Positions 15,915 through 23,208 of a DNA stretch of 24,969 bases are shown piece after piece. The translations under genes were made by a program, and so were the position numbers. Location of the stretch: assembly GCA_050258555.1 (NCBI GenBank), contig JBLMZA010000110.1:1-24969 (forward strand). Reading direction: 5' to 3'. This DNA is from CAISDA01 sp050258555. GTDB lineage: Bacteria; Bacteroidota; Ignavibacteria; UBA10030; UBA8401. The notes beneath the pieces were generated by a model that saw only the letters and a list, made by a program, of their open reading frames with translations, was not told the DNA's origin and did no database searches. Each line of letters opens with the position of its first letter. The first letter of the stretch is position 1.

Positions 15915-17050
15915 GACGCTGCATCCTTGCGCTTGCTGCGTTCTGTCTTGCCGGGGGAGTGCTCCGCGGGCAGACGGTTCTCAACCTCGTGCCGCCTGCC
16001 GCACCTGTCCAAGGAAGCACGCCCGTAACGATCACGGTGAGGATCGACAATGTACAAGAGCTCACTGCGGCCAGCGTCACTGTCAGCTTCAACAGCAGCC
16101 TCGTCGCGTACAACGGCGCGACACAAGGGGGCTTTCTTGCGAACGCCGCCTTCTTTGTAAGGCCGCCAGGCGTGAACGATCCGAACACGGTAACAGTGGA
16201 CCAGGCCATTCTGGGCGGGGGAACCGTGTCCGGATCGGGGGTGCTGTGTACGCTTTCATTCACTCCGAAGAAAGCCTGCACCGTGCCATTCACCATCGCG
16301 TCGGCGGCCCTGAAATCTCCCGGAGGCGCAGAAATTCCTGCAACATACCGGCACTGTACCGCGGAAATCCTTGCTTCCGTATCGTGCAGAGCGATGCTGC
16401 AGGGGGCGTTCGATCCGTCGGCGGCGAAGATGCGCGCCTCGCTGAACGCATCCGGAGCGCTGCCGCTCACGCAGCCGTACGGTCAACCGCCGTGGAAGTA
16501 CTCAGGCACTGAAGCCGTCGTTTCCGGGTTCTTCGCGGCGCATCCTGATATCGTGGACTGGGTCCTTGTCGAACTGCGTTCGGGTTCGGCGGCGAATTCC
16601 ACACTCAGGACCCGCGCCGGCTTCATCCGCCGCGATGGTTCGGTCACCGATACCGACGGCGCCTCTCCGATTCAATTCGCAATCGGCGCCGGCATGTATT
16701 GTCTCGTCATCCGTCACCGCAATCACTGCGCGCTCATGACCCGCACGCCTGTGTCCATTGACATCGCAACGCCCGTTGTCGATTTTACGGCCGGTCCGGA
16801 GACAGTCTACGGCGGCGGTCAGTGTGTCCTTTTGGCTTCCGGCATGTATGGCATGCCCGCAGGAGACGCGAACGGCGACGGCCGCATTACGGGCTCTGAC
16901 TTCAACGCATTTTCACCGGCGTTTATTTCGCTGGCTTCGGGCTACCGGCAGGAAGATATCTCGATGGATTCGTTCGTGAACGGTTCCGACTTCAATCTCT
17001 TTCTTCCGAATTTCCTCTCGATTGTGCAAACAGCCGTTCCGTTCAATTGA
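15911..17050 (+). CDS. Cohesin-like / unnamed module / dockerin protein, paralogue of the gene at 13595
   Basis: The 379-residue product starts at the ATG overlapping the previous stop (ATGA). It has a signal peptide (cleavage near residue 20), a cohesin-like domain (about 22-158: VQELTAASVTVSF, VTVDQAILGGGTVSGSGVLC) and the same middle module (PLTQPYGQPPWKYSGTE, VDWVLVELR with D216, VIRHRNH). A C-terminal dockerin-like pair follows (about 317-372). The loops D-A-N-G-D-G-R-I-T-G-S-D and D-I-S-M-D-S-F-V-N-G-S-D keep all four usual positions, so calcium binding is plausible. It matches the 13595 product along its whole length and likewise has no T9SS sorting domain. It is the last gene of the cohesin/dockerin cluster. 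Confidence 0.87.
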   Translation: MRRCILALAAFCLAGGVLRGQTVLNLVPPAAPVQGSTPVTITVRIDNVQELTAASVTVSFNSSLVAYNGATQGGFLANAAFFVRPPGVNDPNTVTVDQAILGGGTVSGSGVLCTLSFTPKKACTVPFTIASAALKSPGGAEIPATYRHCTAEILASVSCRAMLQGAFDPSAAKMRASLNASGALPLTQPYGQPPWKYSGTEAVVSGFFAAHPDIVDWVLVELRSGSAANSTLRTRAGFIRRDGSVTDTDGASPIQFAIGAGMYCLVIRHRNHCALMTRTPVSIDIATPVVDFTAGPETVYGGGQCVLLASGMYGMPAGDANGDGRITGSDFNAFSPAFISLASGYRQEDISMDSFVNGSDFNLFLPNFLSIVQTAVPFN

Positions 17051-17062
17051 TCGTGCAGGCGG

Positions 17063-17081
17063 ATACATCCGAAAGATGTAT
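17063..17081 (+). terminator. Weak hairpin after the cohesin/dockerin operon
   Basis: ATACATC (17063-17069), loop CGAAA and GATGTAT (17075-17081) form a 7-bp stem just after the stop at 17050. No T run follows, so termination is uncertain. Confidence 0.35.
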
Positions 17082-17105
17082 ACCCCATTTCAACCTCATG
17101 GATGA

Positions 17106-17134
17106 TTGACTCGCATCCGGGAAGGGGATACATT
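17106..17134 (+). promoter_or_regulatory. Sigma70-type promoter for the GlsB-like gene
   Basis: TTGACT (17106-17111), a 17-bp spacer and TACATT (17129-17134). Transcription would start near 17141, just ahead of the ribosome site at 17152. Confidence 0.5.
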
Positions 17135-17151
17135 AATGAATATTCAATCAT

Positions 17152-17161
17152 GGGAGGAAGG
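17152..17161 (+). promoter_or_regulatory. Ribosome binding site for the GlsB-like gene
   Basis: GGGAGGAAGG ends 2 nt before the ATG at 17164, and its GGAGG core is 6 nt away, which fixes the start of this short gene. Confidence 0.8.
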
Positions 17162-17163
17162 AC

Positions 17164-17421
17164 ATGCATATTATCGGAATGATCATCATCGGGTTCATCG
17201 CCGGAGCTGTGGCCAAAATGATCATGCCCGGAAAGGATCCGGGGGGCTTCGTCATCACGGTGCTGCTGGGCATCGGCGGCTCGATCGTTGCGAACTATCT
17301 CGGCCATGCCATCGGATGGTACGACGAGGGCTCCGGGGCCGGATTTATCGCGTCGGTCGTCGGCGCCATCCTCATCCTGGCCATCTACCGGATGTTCGTC
17401 GGCAGAAGCCGCGCGGCATAG
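17164..17421 (+). CDS. GlsB/YeaQ/YmgE-family small membrane protein
   Basis: The 85-residue product consists mainly of three glycine-rich hydrophobic segments (about 3-20, 30-48 and 57-78), with the family pattern GFIAGAVAKMIMPGKDPGGF...GIGGSIV and a second G-x-x-G segment near GFIASVVGAILIL. The family (transglycosylase-associated proteins, Pfam Transgly_assoc) is widespread and often stress-induced; its biochemical role is unclear and the family name does not imply a transglycosylase activity. It has its own promoter and ribosome site and does not overlap the operon before it. The start of the heparinase promoter overlaps its stop codon region. Confidence 0.92.
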   Translation: MHIIGMIIIGFIAGAVAKMIMPGKDPGGFVITVLLGIGGSIVANYLGHAIGWYDEGSGAGFIASVVGAILILAIYRMFVGRSRAA

Positions 17422-17450
17422 TTGACTTTCATCATCAGTCTCGCTATACT
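17422..17450 (+). promoter_or_regulatory. Strong sigma70-type promoter for the heparinase-family gene
   Basis: TTGACT (17422-17427), a 17-bp spacer and TATACT (17445-17450). The -35 begins on the base after the stop of the previous gene. The expected start near 17457 leaves about an 80-nt leader before 17538. Confidence 0.7.
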
Positions 17451-17464
17451 GAATGTAGCATACT

Positions 17465-17515
17465 TCCCGCCGCGTTTCTGCCTCTTGCGCGAACTCCGGC
17501 GGGATTCTTATTTTT
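17465..17515 (+). terminator. Terminator-like hairpin in the leader of the heparinase-family gene
   Basis: TCCCGCCG (17465-17472) pairs with CGGCGGGA (17497-17504) across a 24-nt loop, followed by TTCTTATTTTT (17505-17515). An alternative inner pairing CGCG/CGCG (17471-17474 with 17488-17491) overlaps the stem. It could end the GlsB-like transcript or act as an attenuator for the next gene. Confidence 0.5.
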
Positions 17516-17537
17516 AAAGCGACCCACAACACGTTTC

Positions 17538-20273
17538 ATGACCCAAAGAAATTGTTTGCTGTCCCTGCTGTTCATCATCACACTCTTTTCTCCGTCCATC
17601 GCCCAGCACCCCGCGCTGTATTTTTCTGCGGCCGATACCGCCGCATTGCGCGATCGCTGGAAAAACGGAGCGGACGCATTTCCTCTTAACGGATTCAAAG
17701 AGCAGCTTTCGCGCGGACGATGGAGCTTTGCCCTCGTCAGGCCTTCGCAACCCGATGGCTGGGCGGATTATGACCGAGCGAAGGCGCAGAAGGCGAAGGC
17801 CTATGCGTTCCGCTTTCTGATGGAGGAAAGCCCCGCTGACGGAGATTCGTCATTCGTCTATCTGCTGACGAAATACGCCGCCGACGGCTACGTCTATCAG
17901 GGGGACAATTATGCGCGATGGATGACGAACGGACTTGCCCTCATCGATTACTGCGCCGCATTCGACTTTCTGGCCGGCGCTGGATATTTCGATCCCAATC
18001 GTCATCCGGGAAGCGGAAAGGATGCGGCGTGGTGGGATGCGCAGCGCGCGGCGATTGTGCGAAATCTGCACGACAAGGCTTCGGCGCTCTACAACCGTGT
18101 GCGCACCATTCGTACGGGATCGGATGCATTCACCGCGCAGCTGCTGGGCAACCAGACCGTCCTGAACGAAGTGAAGTTTCATGCGCAGGTCGGCAACCAT
18201 CGCATCATCGTCGCATCCGCACTCGGCGTTGCGGCCTATGCGCTGCGGAATGACTATCCCGCAGCAGAAACCGATCCGTGGCTCGACATCGCGCGCAGGG
18301 ACGTGGAACAGTTTCTGCTGAACCGCGAACGATATGCGCCCGCTTCGGATAAAAAAATCAGCGTGGCATCGCAGAATGCCGGCGGAGCGTTTCCCGAAGG
18401 CATGGAGTATCTGAATTATTCCGGAGAAGGATTTGTTCCGTTCATGCTTGCCTCCATCGCGAACGGCGGAGAGGATTATACGAAGGATGCCGGATTGAAA
18501 AACCTCATGGACCGCGTCTACGCCATTCAGGCGCCGGACGGATCATCGCCGCAGATCAACTCGACGGGATACGGCATCTTTCCGATCAACAGCCTGTTTT
18601 CCGAACTCATCCCTTCATCGCGTCATTATCTTTCGCAGCTTGCCGCATACAGCGCGGTCTACGGGTTCTGGGGCACATCGCCGGCCGAGGCATTCATCAT
18701 GCTGCAGAACGCTCACTCCGCGTCTGAGAAGCCGTTCGCGCCGATCACCGTCGCGCCGGGAGGAGGAGAGATCGTAATGAGAAACAGCCCTCTGCATCCG
18801 ACGCGGTATGTGCTGATTGCGGCCAAAAGCGGCGCGGCGCGCTCGGCCGCCGAATTGCACGGCTATGCCGATGCGGGCAGCTTCATATACGCCACCGATA
18901 AGGGGGTGCTCGTCCGCCATCCTGGATACGCGGGATATTCCGCGAGCCGGGACCTGGAAACCGCCGCCGCGCATAATACCGTACTGCCTGTCGTGAACGG
19001 CGCCATCCTGTCCGATGCGCCGGACAGAAGCCAGGCGCTTCCTCCCACGGCCGATGCATCGATTGTGCAGACAAAATTCAACACGAACTTTGCTCTTGCC
19101 GGCATACGCATGGATCTCAACGGACCGAGACCGGTGTCGAACGGCGACATTTTTTCGATGAACTCGGATATCCTTTCGCTTCGCTATGAATATATCAGCT
19201 CGAACTGGATGTCGAGCCGGCTCAACATGACGAAGTACGGATCGTGCACGCGCAAATTCCTCATGATCAACAACACGTATCTTGTCGTTGTCGATGACGC
19301 CGTTGCAAGCGGATCGGCGATGCAGTATGCCGTCTCGTCGATACACGGAAACAACGGGAACAATCAGATGAAGGACGCCGCGCTCGCGGGTACCCGTCGG
19401 GAGGATGATGGTGAAGTCCGGTGGACCGCGGCATCGGGACAGGAAGCGCTGCGCGTGAATACGGCGGCGCTCGGCGGGAAAGCGGAGCTGTTTTCAGGCC
19501 TCGACGCTGGCATCCATCAGTCGCCCGATGCGTCGCAGCCGGACAATGCCCGCGCGCTGTATTATCATGCCGTGTTGAAGACGGCGGCTCCGTTCATCGC
19601 CGGACATGCAACCATGCTATCTGTGCTCGAAATCGATCCTTCTTCGAATGATCGCACGGGCATCACCACACGCCGGACTGCCGCCGCCGATACGGCCATG
19701 GCGGTCTACACCGTGGATGGAAGAGGAAAGCCGTACGGGCGGTATGATCTGATCATGATGCGAAACGGCACAGGTGCCGTCCAACTCGCGGATGTGGGAC
19801 TGCCGGGGCCGGTTTCGACCGATGCCTCGTTTCTTGTGATGAGCCTTCCGGGAACGCCGGATGGTGCAAAGGATATACGGATCTTCGCAGACAATGCGAG
19901 ATTCGTCACCTATGGCGGTTCAACATTTGTTCCGGCAGACAGCGGCGAAGCGCAGATGACATTCGCCATACACACCATGGCAACGGCGGTGCCGCCCGAA
20001 CTGCAGCCTCAAAGCTTCGCGCTTGCGCAGAATTATCCGAATCCGTTCAATCCATCGACGACGATTCACTTTGCGCTGCCGCAGGCATGCACTGTCTCGC
20101 TGCGTGTATACGATGTGCTCGGAAGGGAAGTCGCTGCGCTCGCCGACGGCTTCATGGCGGCGGGCGCGCATGAAGCCGTCTGGGATGCCTCGCGATTCAC
20201 GGCGGGGATGTACATCTGCCGGCTGAGCGCCGGTTCGTTCTCCGCGCAAAAAACGATGCTTCTCGTGAAATGA
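17538..20273 (+). CDS. T9SS-exported heparinase II/III-family polysaccharide lyase
   Basis: The ATG at 17538 gives 911 residues with a signal peptide (cleavage after SIA, about residue 22). The frame stays open to 17106, but that stretch overlaps the GlsB gene in another frame and would bury the signal peptide. Residues about 40-390 fit an alpha/alpha toroid, with NH at 220-221 and PEGMEYLNY (Y291). Residues about 395-700 fit the heparinase II/III beta-sandwich, with H441 in ELHGYADAGSF, a YSASRDLE segment and H479 in AHNTV. Family members beta-eliminate uronate-containing polysaccharides such as heparin, alginate or related polymers; the substrate here cannot be read from sequence. A T9SS sorting domain (NYPNPFNPSTTI near 833) anchors or releases it outside the cell. 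Ribosome-site match is poor. It converges tail-to-tail with the peptidase gene. Confidence 0.85.
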   Translation: MTQRNCLLSLLFIITLFSPSIAQHPALYFSAADTAALRDRWKNGADAFPLNGFKEQLSRGRWSFALVRPSQPDGWADYDRAKAQKAKAYAFRFLMEESPADGDSSFVYLLTKYAADGYVYQGDNYARWMTNGLALIDYCAAFDFLAGAGYFDPNRHPGSGKDAAWWDAQRAAIVRNLHDKASALYNRVRTIRTGSDAFTAQLLGNQTVLNEVKFHAQVGNHRIIVASALGVAAYALRNDYPAAETDPWLDIARRDVEQFLLNRERYAPASDKKISVASQNAGGAFPEGMEYLNYSGEGFVPFMLASIANGGEDYTKDAGLKNLMDRVYAIQAPDGSSPQINSTGYGIFPINSLFSELIPSSRHYLSQLAAYSAVYGFWGTSPAEAFIMLQNAHSASEKPFAPITVAPGGGEIVMRNSPLHPTRYVLIAAKSGAARSAAELHGYADAGSFIYATDKGVLVRHPGYAGYSASRDLETAAAHNTVLPVVNGAILSDAPDRSQALPPTADASIVQTKFNTNFALAGIRMDLNGPRPVSNGDIFSMNSDILSLRYEYISSNWMSSRLNMTKYGSCTRKFLMINNTYLVVVDDAVASGSAMQYAVSSIHGNNGNNQMKDAALAGTRREDDGEVRWTAASGQEALRVNTAALGGKAELFSGLDAGIHQSPDASQPDNARALYYHAVLKTAAPFIAGHATMLSVLEIDPSSNDRTGITTRRTAAADTAMAVYTVDGRGKPYGRYDLIMMRNGTGAVQLADVGLPGPVSTDASFLVMSLPGTPDGAKDIRIFADNARFVTYGGSTFVPADSGEAQMTFAIHTMATAVPPELQPQSFALAQNYPNPFNPSTTIHFALPQACTVSLRVYDVLGREVAALADGFMAAGAHEAVWDASRFTAGMYICRLSAGSFSAQKTMLLVK

Positions 20274-20279
20274 CGGGGC

Positions 20280-22673
20280 TTATTTCGCCTGCTTGTTCTT
20301 CACATACGTGTCCGCCCATTCGAAGCTTTCGGCGAGAACATGCAGCACCGACTCGCGGGCCGAATAGCCATGCGACTCGAATGGCAGCATCACCAGCTTT
20401 GCCGTGCCGCCATTGCCCTTGATCGCATTGAACAGACGCTCGGACTGGAGCGGAAACGTTCCTGAATTGTTGTCCGCTTCGCCGTGGATCAACAACAAAG
20501 GCGCCTTGATCTGGTTCGCATAGGTAAAGGGCGAAACCTTCATGTAGACATCGCGCGCTTCCCAGAACGAACGGCGTTCACTCTGGAAACCGAACGGCGT
20601 GAGCGTGCGGTTATACGCGCCGCTGCGAGCGATGCCCGCGGCAAAGAGATCGGAGTGCGCCAGAAGGTTGGCGGTCATGAACGCCCCGTAGCTGTGTCCG
20701 CCCGCGACGACGCGGTTTCTGTCGGCGATGCCGGCGGCATCGAGCGTGTCGATGGCCGCCTTCGCCGCCGCAACGATCTGCTCGACGAACGTATCGTTCA
20801 TCGTCTCGGGATCTCCGACCACAGGCATGGTTGCGTCCATCAGCACGGCATACCCCTGCGTCACGAAGAAGAGCGGCGATGTGCCGCGGAAGTACGTGAA
20901 TGTGTTCATCGAGCCGCGCACCTGTCCTGCCGTGGCGGGATCGGAATACTCAAGCGGATACGCCCAGATCAGCAGGGGAAGGCGCTTCGTGCCGTCATAG
21001 CCCGGGGGAAGGTAGAGCGTTCCCGACAGCGGCACGCCGTCCTCGCGCTTGTAGCGCAGGAGCGTTTTTTTCATGCCGGTCAGTTCCGGAGCCGGATCGG
21101 TGACATCGGTCAGTTTCGTCTTCGACTTCGTGTTCAGATCCAGAAGGAAATAATTCGGCGGCGATGTCTTGCTCTCATGCCTGATGATGACGGATGTCCG
21201 CGACGATCCGACGAATGTGACGAAGCGTTCGTAGCTGTCCGCATCTGATTGGAAGAGCCGCTGCACGGCCTTCGTGGAAAGATTCATACGGTCAAGGAAC
21301 GGGAAGTCGCCCTTGTCCGATGCCCCCGCTCCCGATAGATAGATCCAGTCTCCATCCTGCACGATCGTTGTCGTTCCCACCATGTCCGTCTGCATGACCG
21401 GCGCGCCCGGATTCGCATACGCGTCGTTCACGCTCAGATCGAAAAGCACACTGCGCGCATCCGGCGCATCGAGCGACAGCATCGATGTCGTTCTCCAGCG
21501 CCTGTCGCGGTCGAACTCGGTGACAAGCACGCGGTTTTTTTCAGGAAGCCATTGGAAGCCCATGAAGCGGTGCTGCAGTTTCATTACCTCGCGCGGCCCG
21601 GCAGAGAAAGGGGCGTCGAGCGTCATGATCCTGTCGCGGAACGGGACCTTCTTCATCGGATCGCCGTCATCGAGCGCTTCGGTCCACAAGAGCGTCGCAT
21701 TCTTCAGCGGCTGCCACTGCACTTCGCGCGGCCCCGTCTGCACGCCTTGTGTGGGGACCTGATCGGTCACCGGGAAGTGCGCGATTGCGGCGACGCTGTC
21801 GCCTGCGGCATTCCACACTTCAATGGTGCGCGAGAAATCGTCGTATGTGACGCGGTAGGAAAACGGGCGCATCAGCTTCGTCACCAGAAGATAGCGTTCA
21901 TCCGGCGAGAAGCGCGAGGCGGCGATCATTCCCTCTGCGCCGAGCGGGCGCACGGATAGCGTCGCGGTGTTCACCAGCACAAGCTGCGTTCTCGCATAAT
22001 ATTCAAACAGCTGCTCGTCGTACGGCGTGCGAAGCAGGTCCTGATACGTCGGCGTCTTCGACACTTTCCCGTACGTCTCTTCGACGGTGGGGCCCGAGGG
22101 CACGAGAGGAGCCTTCGGCACTTCGCCGCGTGTGCGCGGCACGGAGCGCACCAGCAGCGTCTTGTTGTCGCTCATCCATTCAAAGGGATCGTCGAGCACA
22201 TCATTCACCGAGAGATCGCGCACCTGGGTTGTCCGGCCATTCGATGCGTCCGCGATCCAGAGTTCGATGCCGTGTTCTCCGTCGCGCGTGAAGGCGAGCG
22301 ACTTTCCGTCGTACGACCAGACGGGAATGCCGATCGACGAATGCGAAGGAATCTGCAGACGGACTTCGCGGCCCGATCCGATGTAGCGGATCAGGGCTCC
22401 GGTATATTGCGTGATGCGCTGGCGTGCGGAAATCGAAGGGGAGATCCGTATGCCTGCCAGACGCAGCAGGGGGCGGGCGATGAATTCCAGCGAGGGATTG
22501 GGCTGATATTCGATAAAGAGCATCGCATCGCGACGGGGACTCATGGACATCAGCGGCGGAGGCGGCGCATCGAGGATGCGGACGACGTCTGCCGGTGGAA
22601 GTTTGTAGCGTGTCTGTGCAAGAGCGCTCATGGTGATCAGGATGATGATGAAGAGAGACGATATCCGTTGCAT
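20280..22673 (-). CDS. Secreted S9-family (prolyl oligopeptidase fold) serine peptidase
   Basis: The 797-residue product has a signal peptide (cleavage after ALA, about residue 19). A beta-propeller spans about 50-500, with repeated blade segments such as PVWSYDGKSLAFTRDGEHGIELWIAD. The C-terminal alpha/beta hydrolase domain (about 560-797) contains the nucleophile S661 in GGHSYGAF, D734 in GEADNN and H768 in ESHGYS, so the catalytic triad is intact. Overall layout resembles the glutamyl-endopeptidase-like branch of S9 (S9C/S9D) rather than classical prolyl oligopeptidase; specificity is an inference. It lacks a PNPFN domain and is probably periplasmic. Its stop is 6 bp from the stop of the convergent lyase gene, with no obvious terminator in between. 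A candidate promoter lies at 22706-22734. Confidence 0.9.
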   Translation of the reverse strand: MQRISSLFIIILITMSALAQTRYKLPPADVVRILDAPPPPLMSMSPRRDAMLFIEYQPNPSLEFIARPLLRLAGIRISPSISARQRITQYTGALIRYIGSGREVRLQIPSHSSIGIPVWSYDGKSLAFTRDGEHGIELWIADASNGRTTQVRDLSVNDVLDDPFEWMSDNKTLLVRSVPRTRGEVPKAPLVPSGPTVEETYGKVSKTPTYQDLLRTPYDEQLFEYYARTQLVLVNTATLSVRPLGAEGMIAASRFSPDERYLLVTKLMRPFSYRVTYDDFSRTIEVWNAAGDSVAAIAHFPVTDQVPTQGVQTGPREVQWQPLKNATLLWTEALDDGDPMKKVPFRDRIMTLDAPFSAGPREVMKLQHRFMGFQWLPEKNRVLVTEFDRDRRWRTTSMLSLDAPDARSVLFDLSVNDAYANPGAPVMQTDMVGTTTIVQDGDWIYLSGAGASDKGDFPFLDRMNLSTKAVQRLFQSDADSYERFVTFVGSSRTSVIIRHESKTSPPNYFLLDLNTKSKTKLTDVTDPAPELTGMKKTLLRYKREDGVPLSGTLYLPPGYDGTKRLPLLIWAYPLEYSDPATAGQVRGSMNTFTYFRGTSPLFFVTQGYAVLMDATMPVVGDPETMNDTFVEQIVAAAKAAIDTLDAAGIADRNRVVAGGHSYGAFMTANLLAHSDLFAAGIARSGAYNRTLTPFGFQSERRSFWEARDVYMKVSPFTYANQIKAPLLLIHGEADNNSGTFPLQSERLFNAIKGNGGTAKLVMLPFESHGYSARESVLHVLAESFEWADTYVKNKQAK

Positions 22674-22705
22674 TGCCGCCGCCTGTTATCGTGAGTGGAT
22701 TTTAC

Positions 22706-22734
22706 AAGATACAGCGCCGTCCGTTCTGATACAA
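22706..22734 (-). promoter_or_regulatory. Candidate promoter for the S9 peptidase gene
   Basis: On the minus strand TTGTAT (22734-22729), a 17-bp spacer and TATCTT (22711-22706) lie about 35 bp ahead of the start. Both boxes are only fair matches. Confidence 0.35.
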
Positions 22735-22771
22735 CCGGAAAATCCGCCTCGGCCTGCCGCCGGTCTCCGAT

Positions 22772-22801
22772 GTTAGAATGTTTTAATTAACAAATTCTAA
22801 C
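22772..22801 (+). promoter_or_regulatory. 30-bp dyad operator-like motif, copy 2
   Basis: GTTAGAAT (22772-22779) and ATTCTAAC (22794-22801) are perfect inverted arms around a central TTAATTAA, with 13 of 15 base pairs matched across the dyad. Its right half, TAATTA-N4-ATTCTAAC (22784-22801), is the same 18-bp pattern as at 7131-7148 and abuts the promoter position of the J-domain gene. Confidence 0.55.
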
Positions 22802-22830
22802 TGGCATTCATACCCTTTGCACTGTAATTT
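22802..22830 (+). promoter_or_regulatory. Candidate activator-dependent promoter for the J-domain gene
   Basis: TGGCAT (22802-22807), a 17-bp spacer and TAATTT (22825-22830) give a weak -35. Its spacing to the dyad motif is exactly that seen at 7149-7177. A regulator bound to the motif could compensate for the weak -35. Confidence 0.4.
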
Positions 22831-22851
22831 CGTTGCAAGGGGGAACCATCA

Positions 22852-23208
22852 ATGGGCGAACATGTCAAAACAAACACTGCACATTCGTCGGGACGCGCAT
22901 TTGTCCCGCTGTCGTATGCCGGACGCGCCTATACGGCCCATCAATCGTTTTCGAGCAGGCAGGAACGGTCATCCGCCCGCCTGTTTGTCTCTGCAGACAT
23001 GGACGAGGAAACGCGCTACGGCCGCATTCTGGGACTGAAGGGGAAAGTCACGCGCGATGAGATCAAAAGCGCCTACCGTGCACAGGCCAATCTCTATCAT
23101 CCGGACCGCGTTGCGCATCTGGGACCGGAATTCCAGGAACTGGCAAATGAAAAGATGAAGGAACTCAACCGGGCATTCTCCTATTTCCAGAAAAAATATC
23201 ACTTCTGA
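22852..23208 (+). CDS. Small J-domain (DnaJ-like) protein
   Basis: The 118-residue product starts at an ATG 8 nt after AAGGGGG (22837-22843). Residues 1-52 form a polar, probably disordered extension rich in Ser and Arg. Residues about 53-118 are a J-domain: YGRILGLKGKVTRDEIKSAYR forms helix II, HPD at 83-85 is the DnaK-stimulating loop, and MKELNRAFSYFQKKY forms helix III. The domain lies at the very C-terminus, as in DjlA-type co-chaperones, but there is no membrane segment, G/F linker or zinc domain, so it is not DnaJ itself. It would recruit DnaK to an unknown target. The promoter motif upstream is shared with the cohesin/dockerin operon. Confidence 0.88.
   Translation: MGEHVKTNTAHSSGRAFVPLSYAGRAYTAHQSFSSRQERSSARLFVSADMDEETRYGRILGLKGKVTRDEIKSAYRAQANLYHPDRVAHLGPEFQELANEKMKELNRAFSYFQKKYHF

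Noticed and set aside
17106..17537. Upstream extension of the heparinase-family gene
   Set aside because: The frame is open, but the stretch overlaps the GlsB-like gene in another frame and a strong promoter lies at 17422-17450. A clean signal peptide begins at the ATG at 17538.
20484..21248. 254-codon plus-strand frame inside the S9 peptidase gene
   Set aside because: It is antisense to the conserved catalytic domain with an intact Ser-Asp-His triad and has no recognisable domain of its own.
22802..22821. Sigma54-type promoter (TGGCAT ... TTTGCA) ahead of the J-domain gene
   Set aside because: GG and GC are 16 bp apart instead of the required 12.
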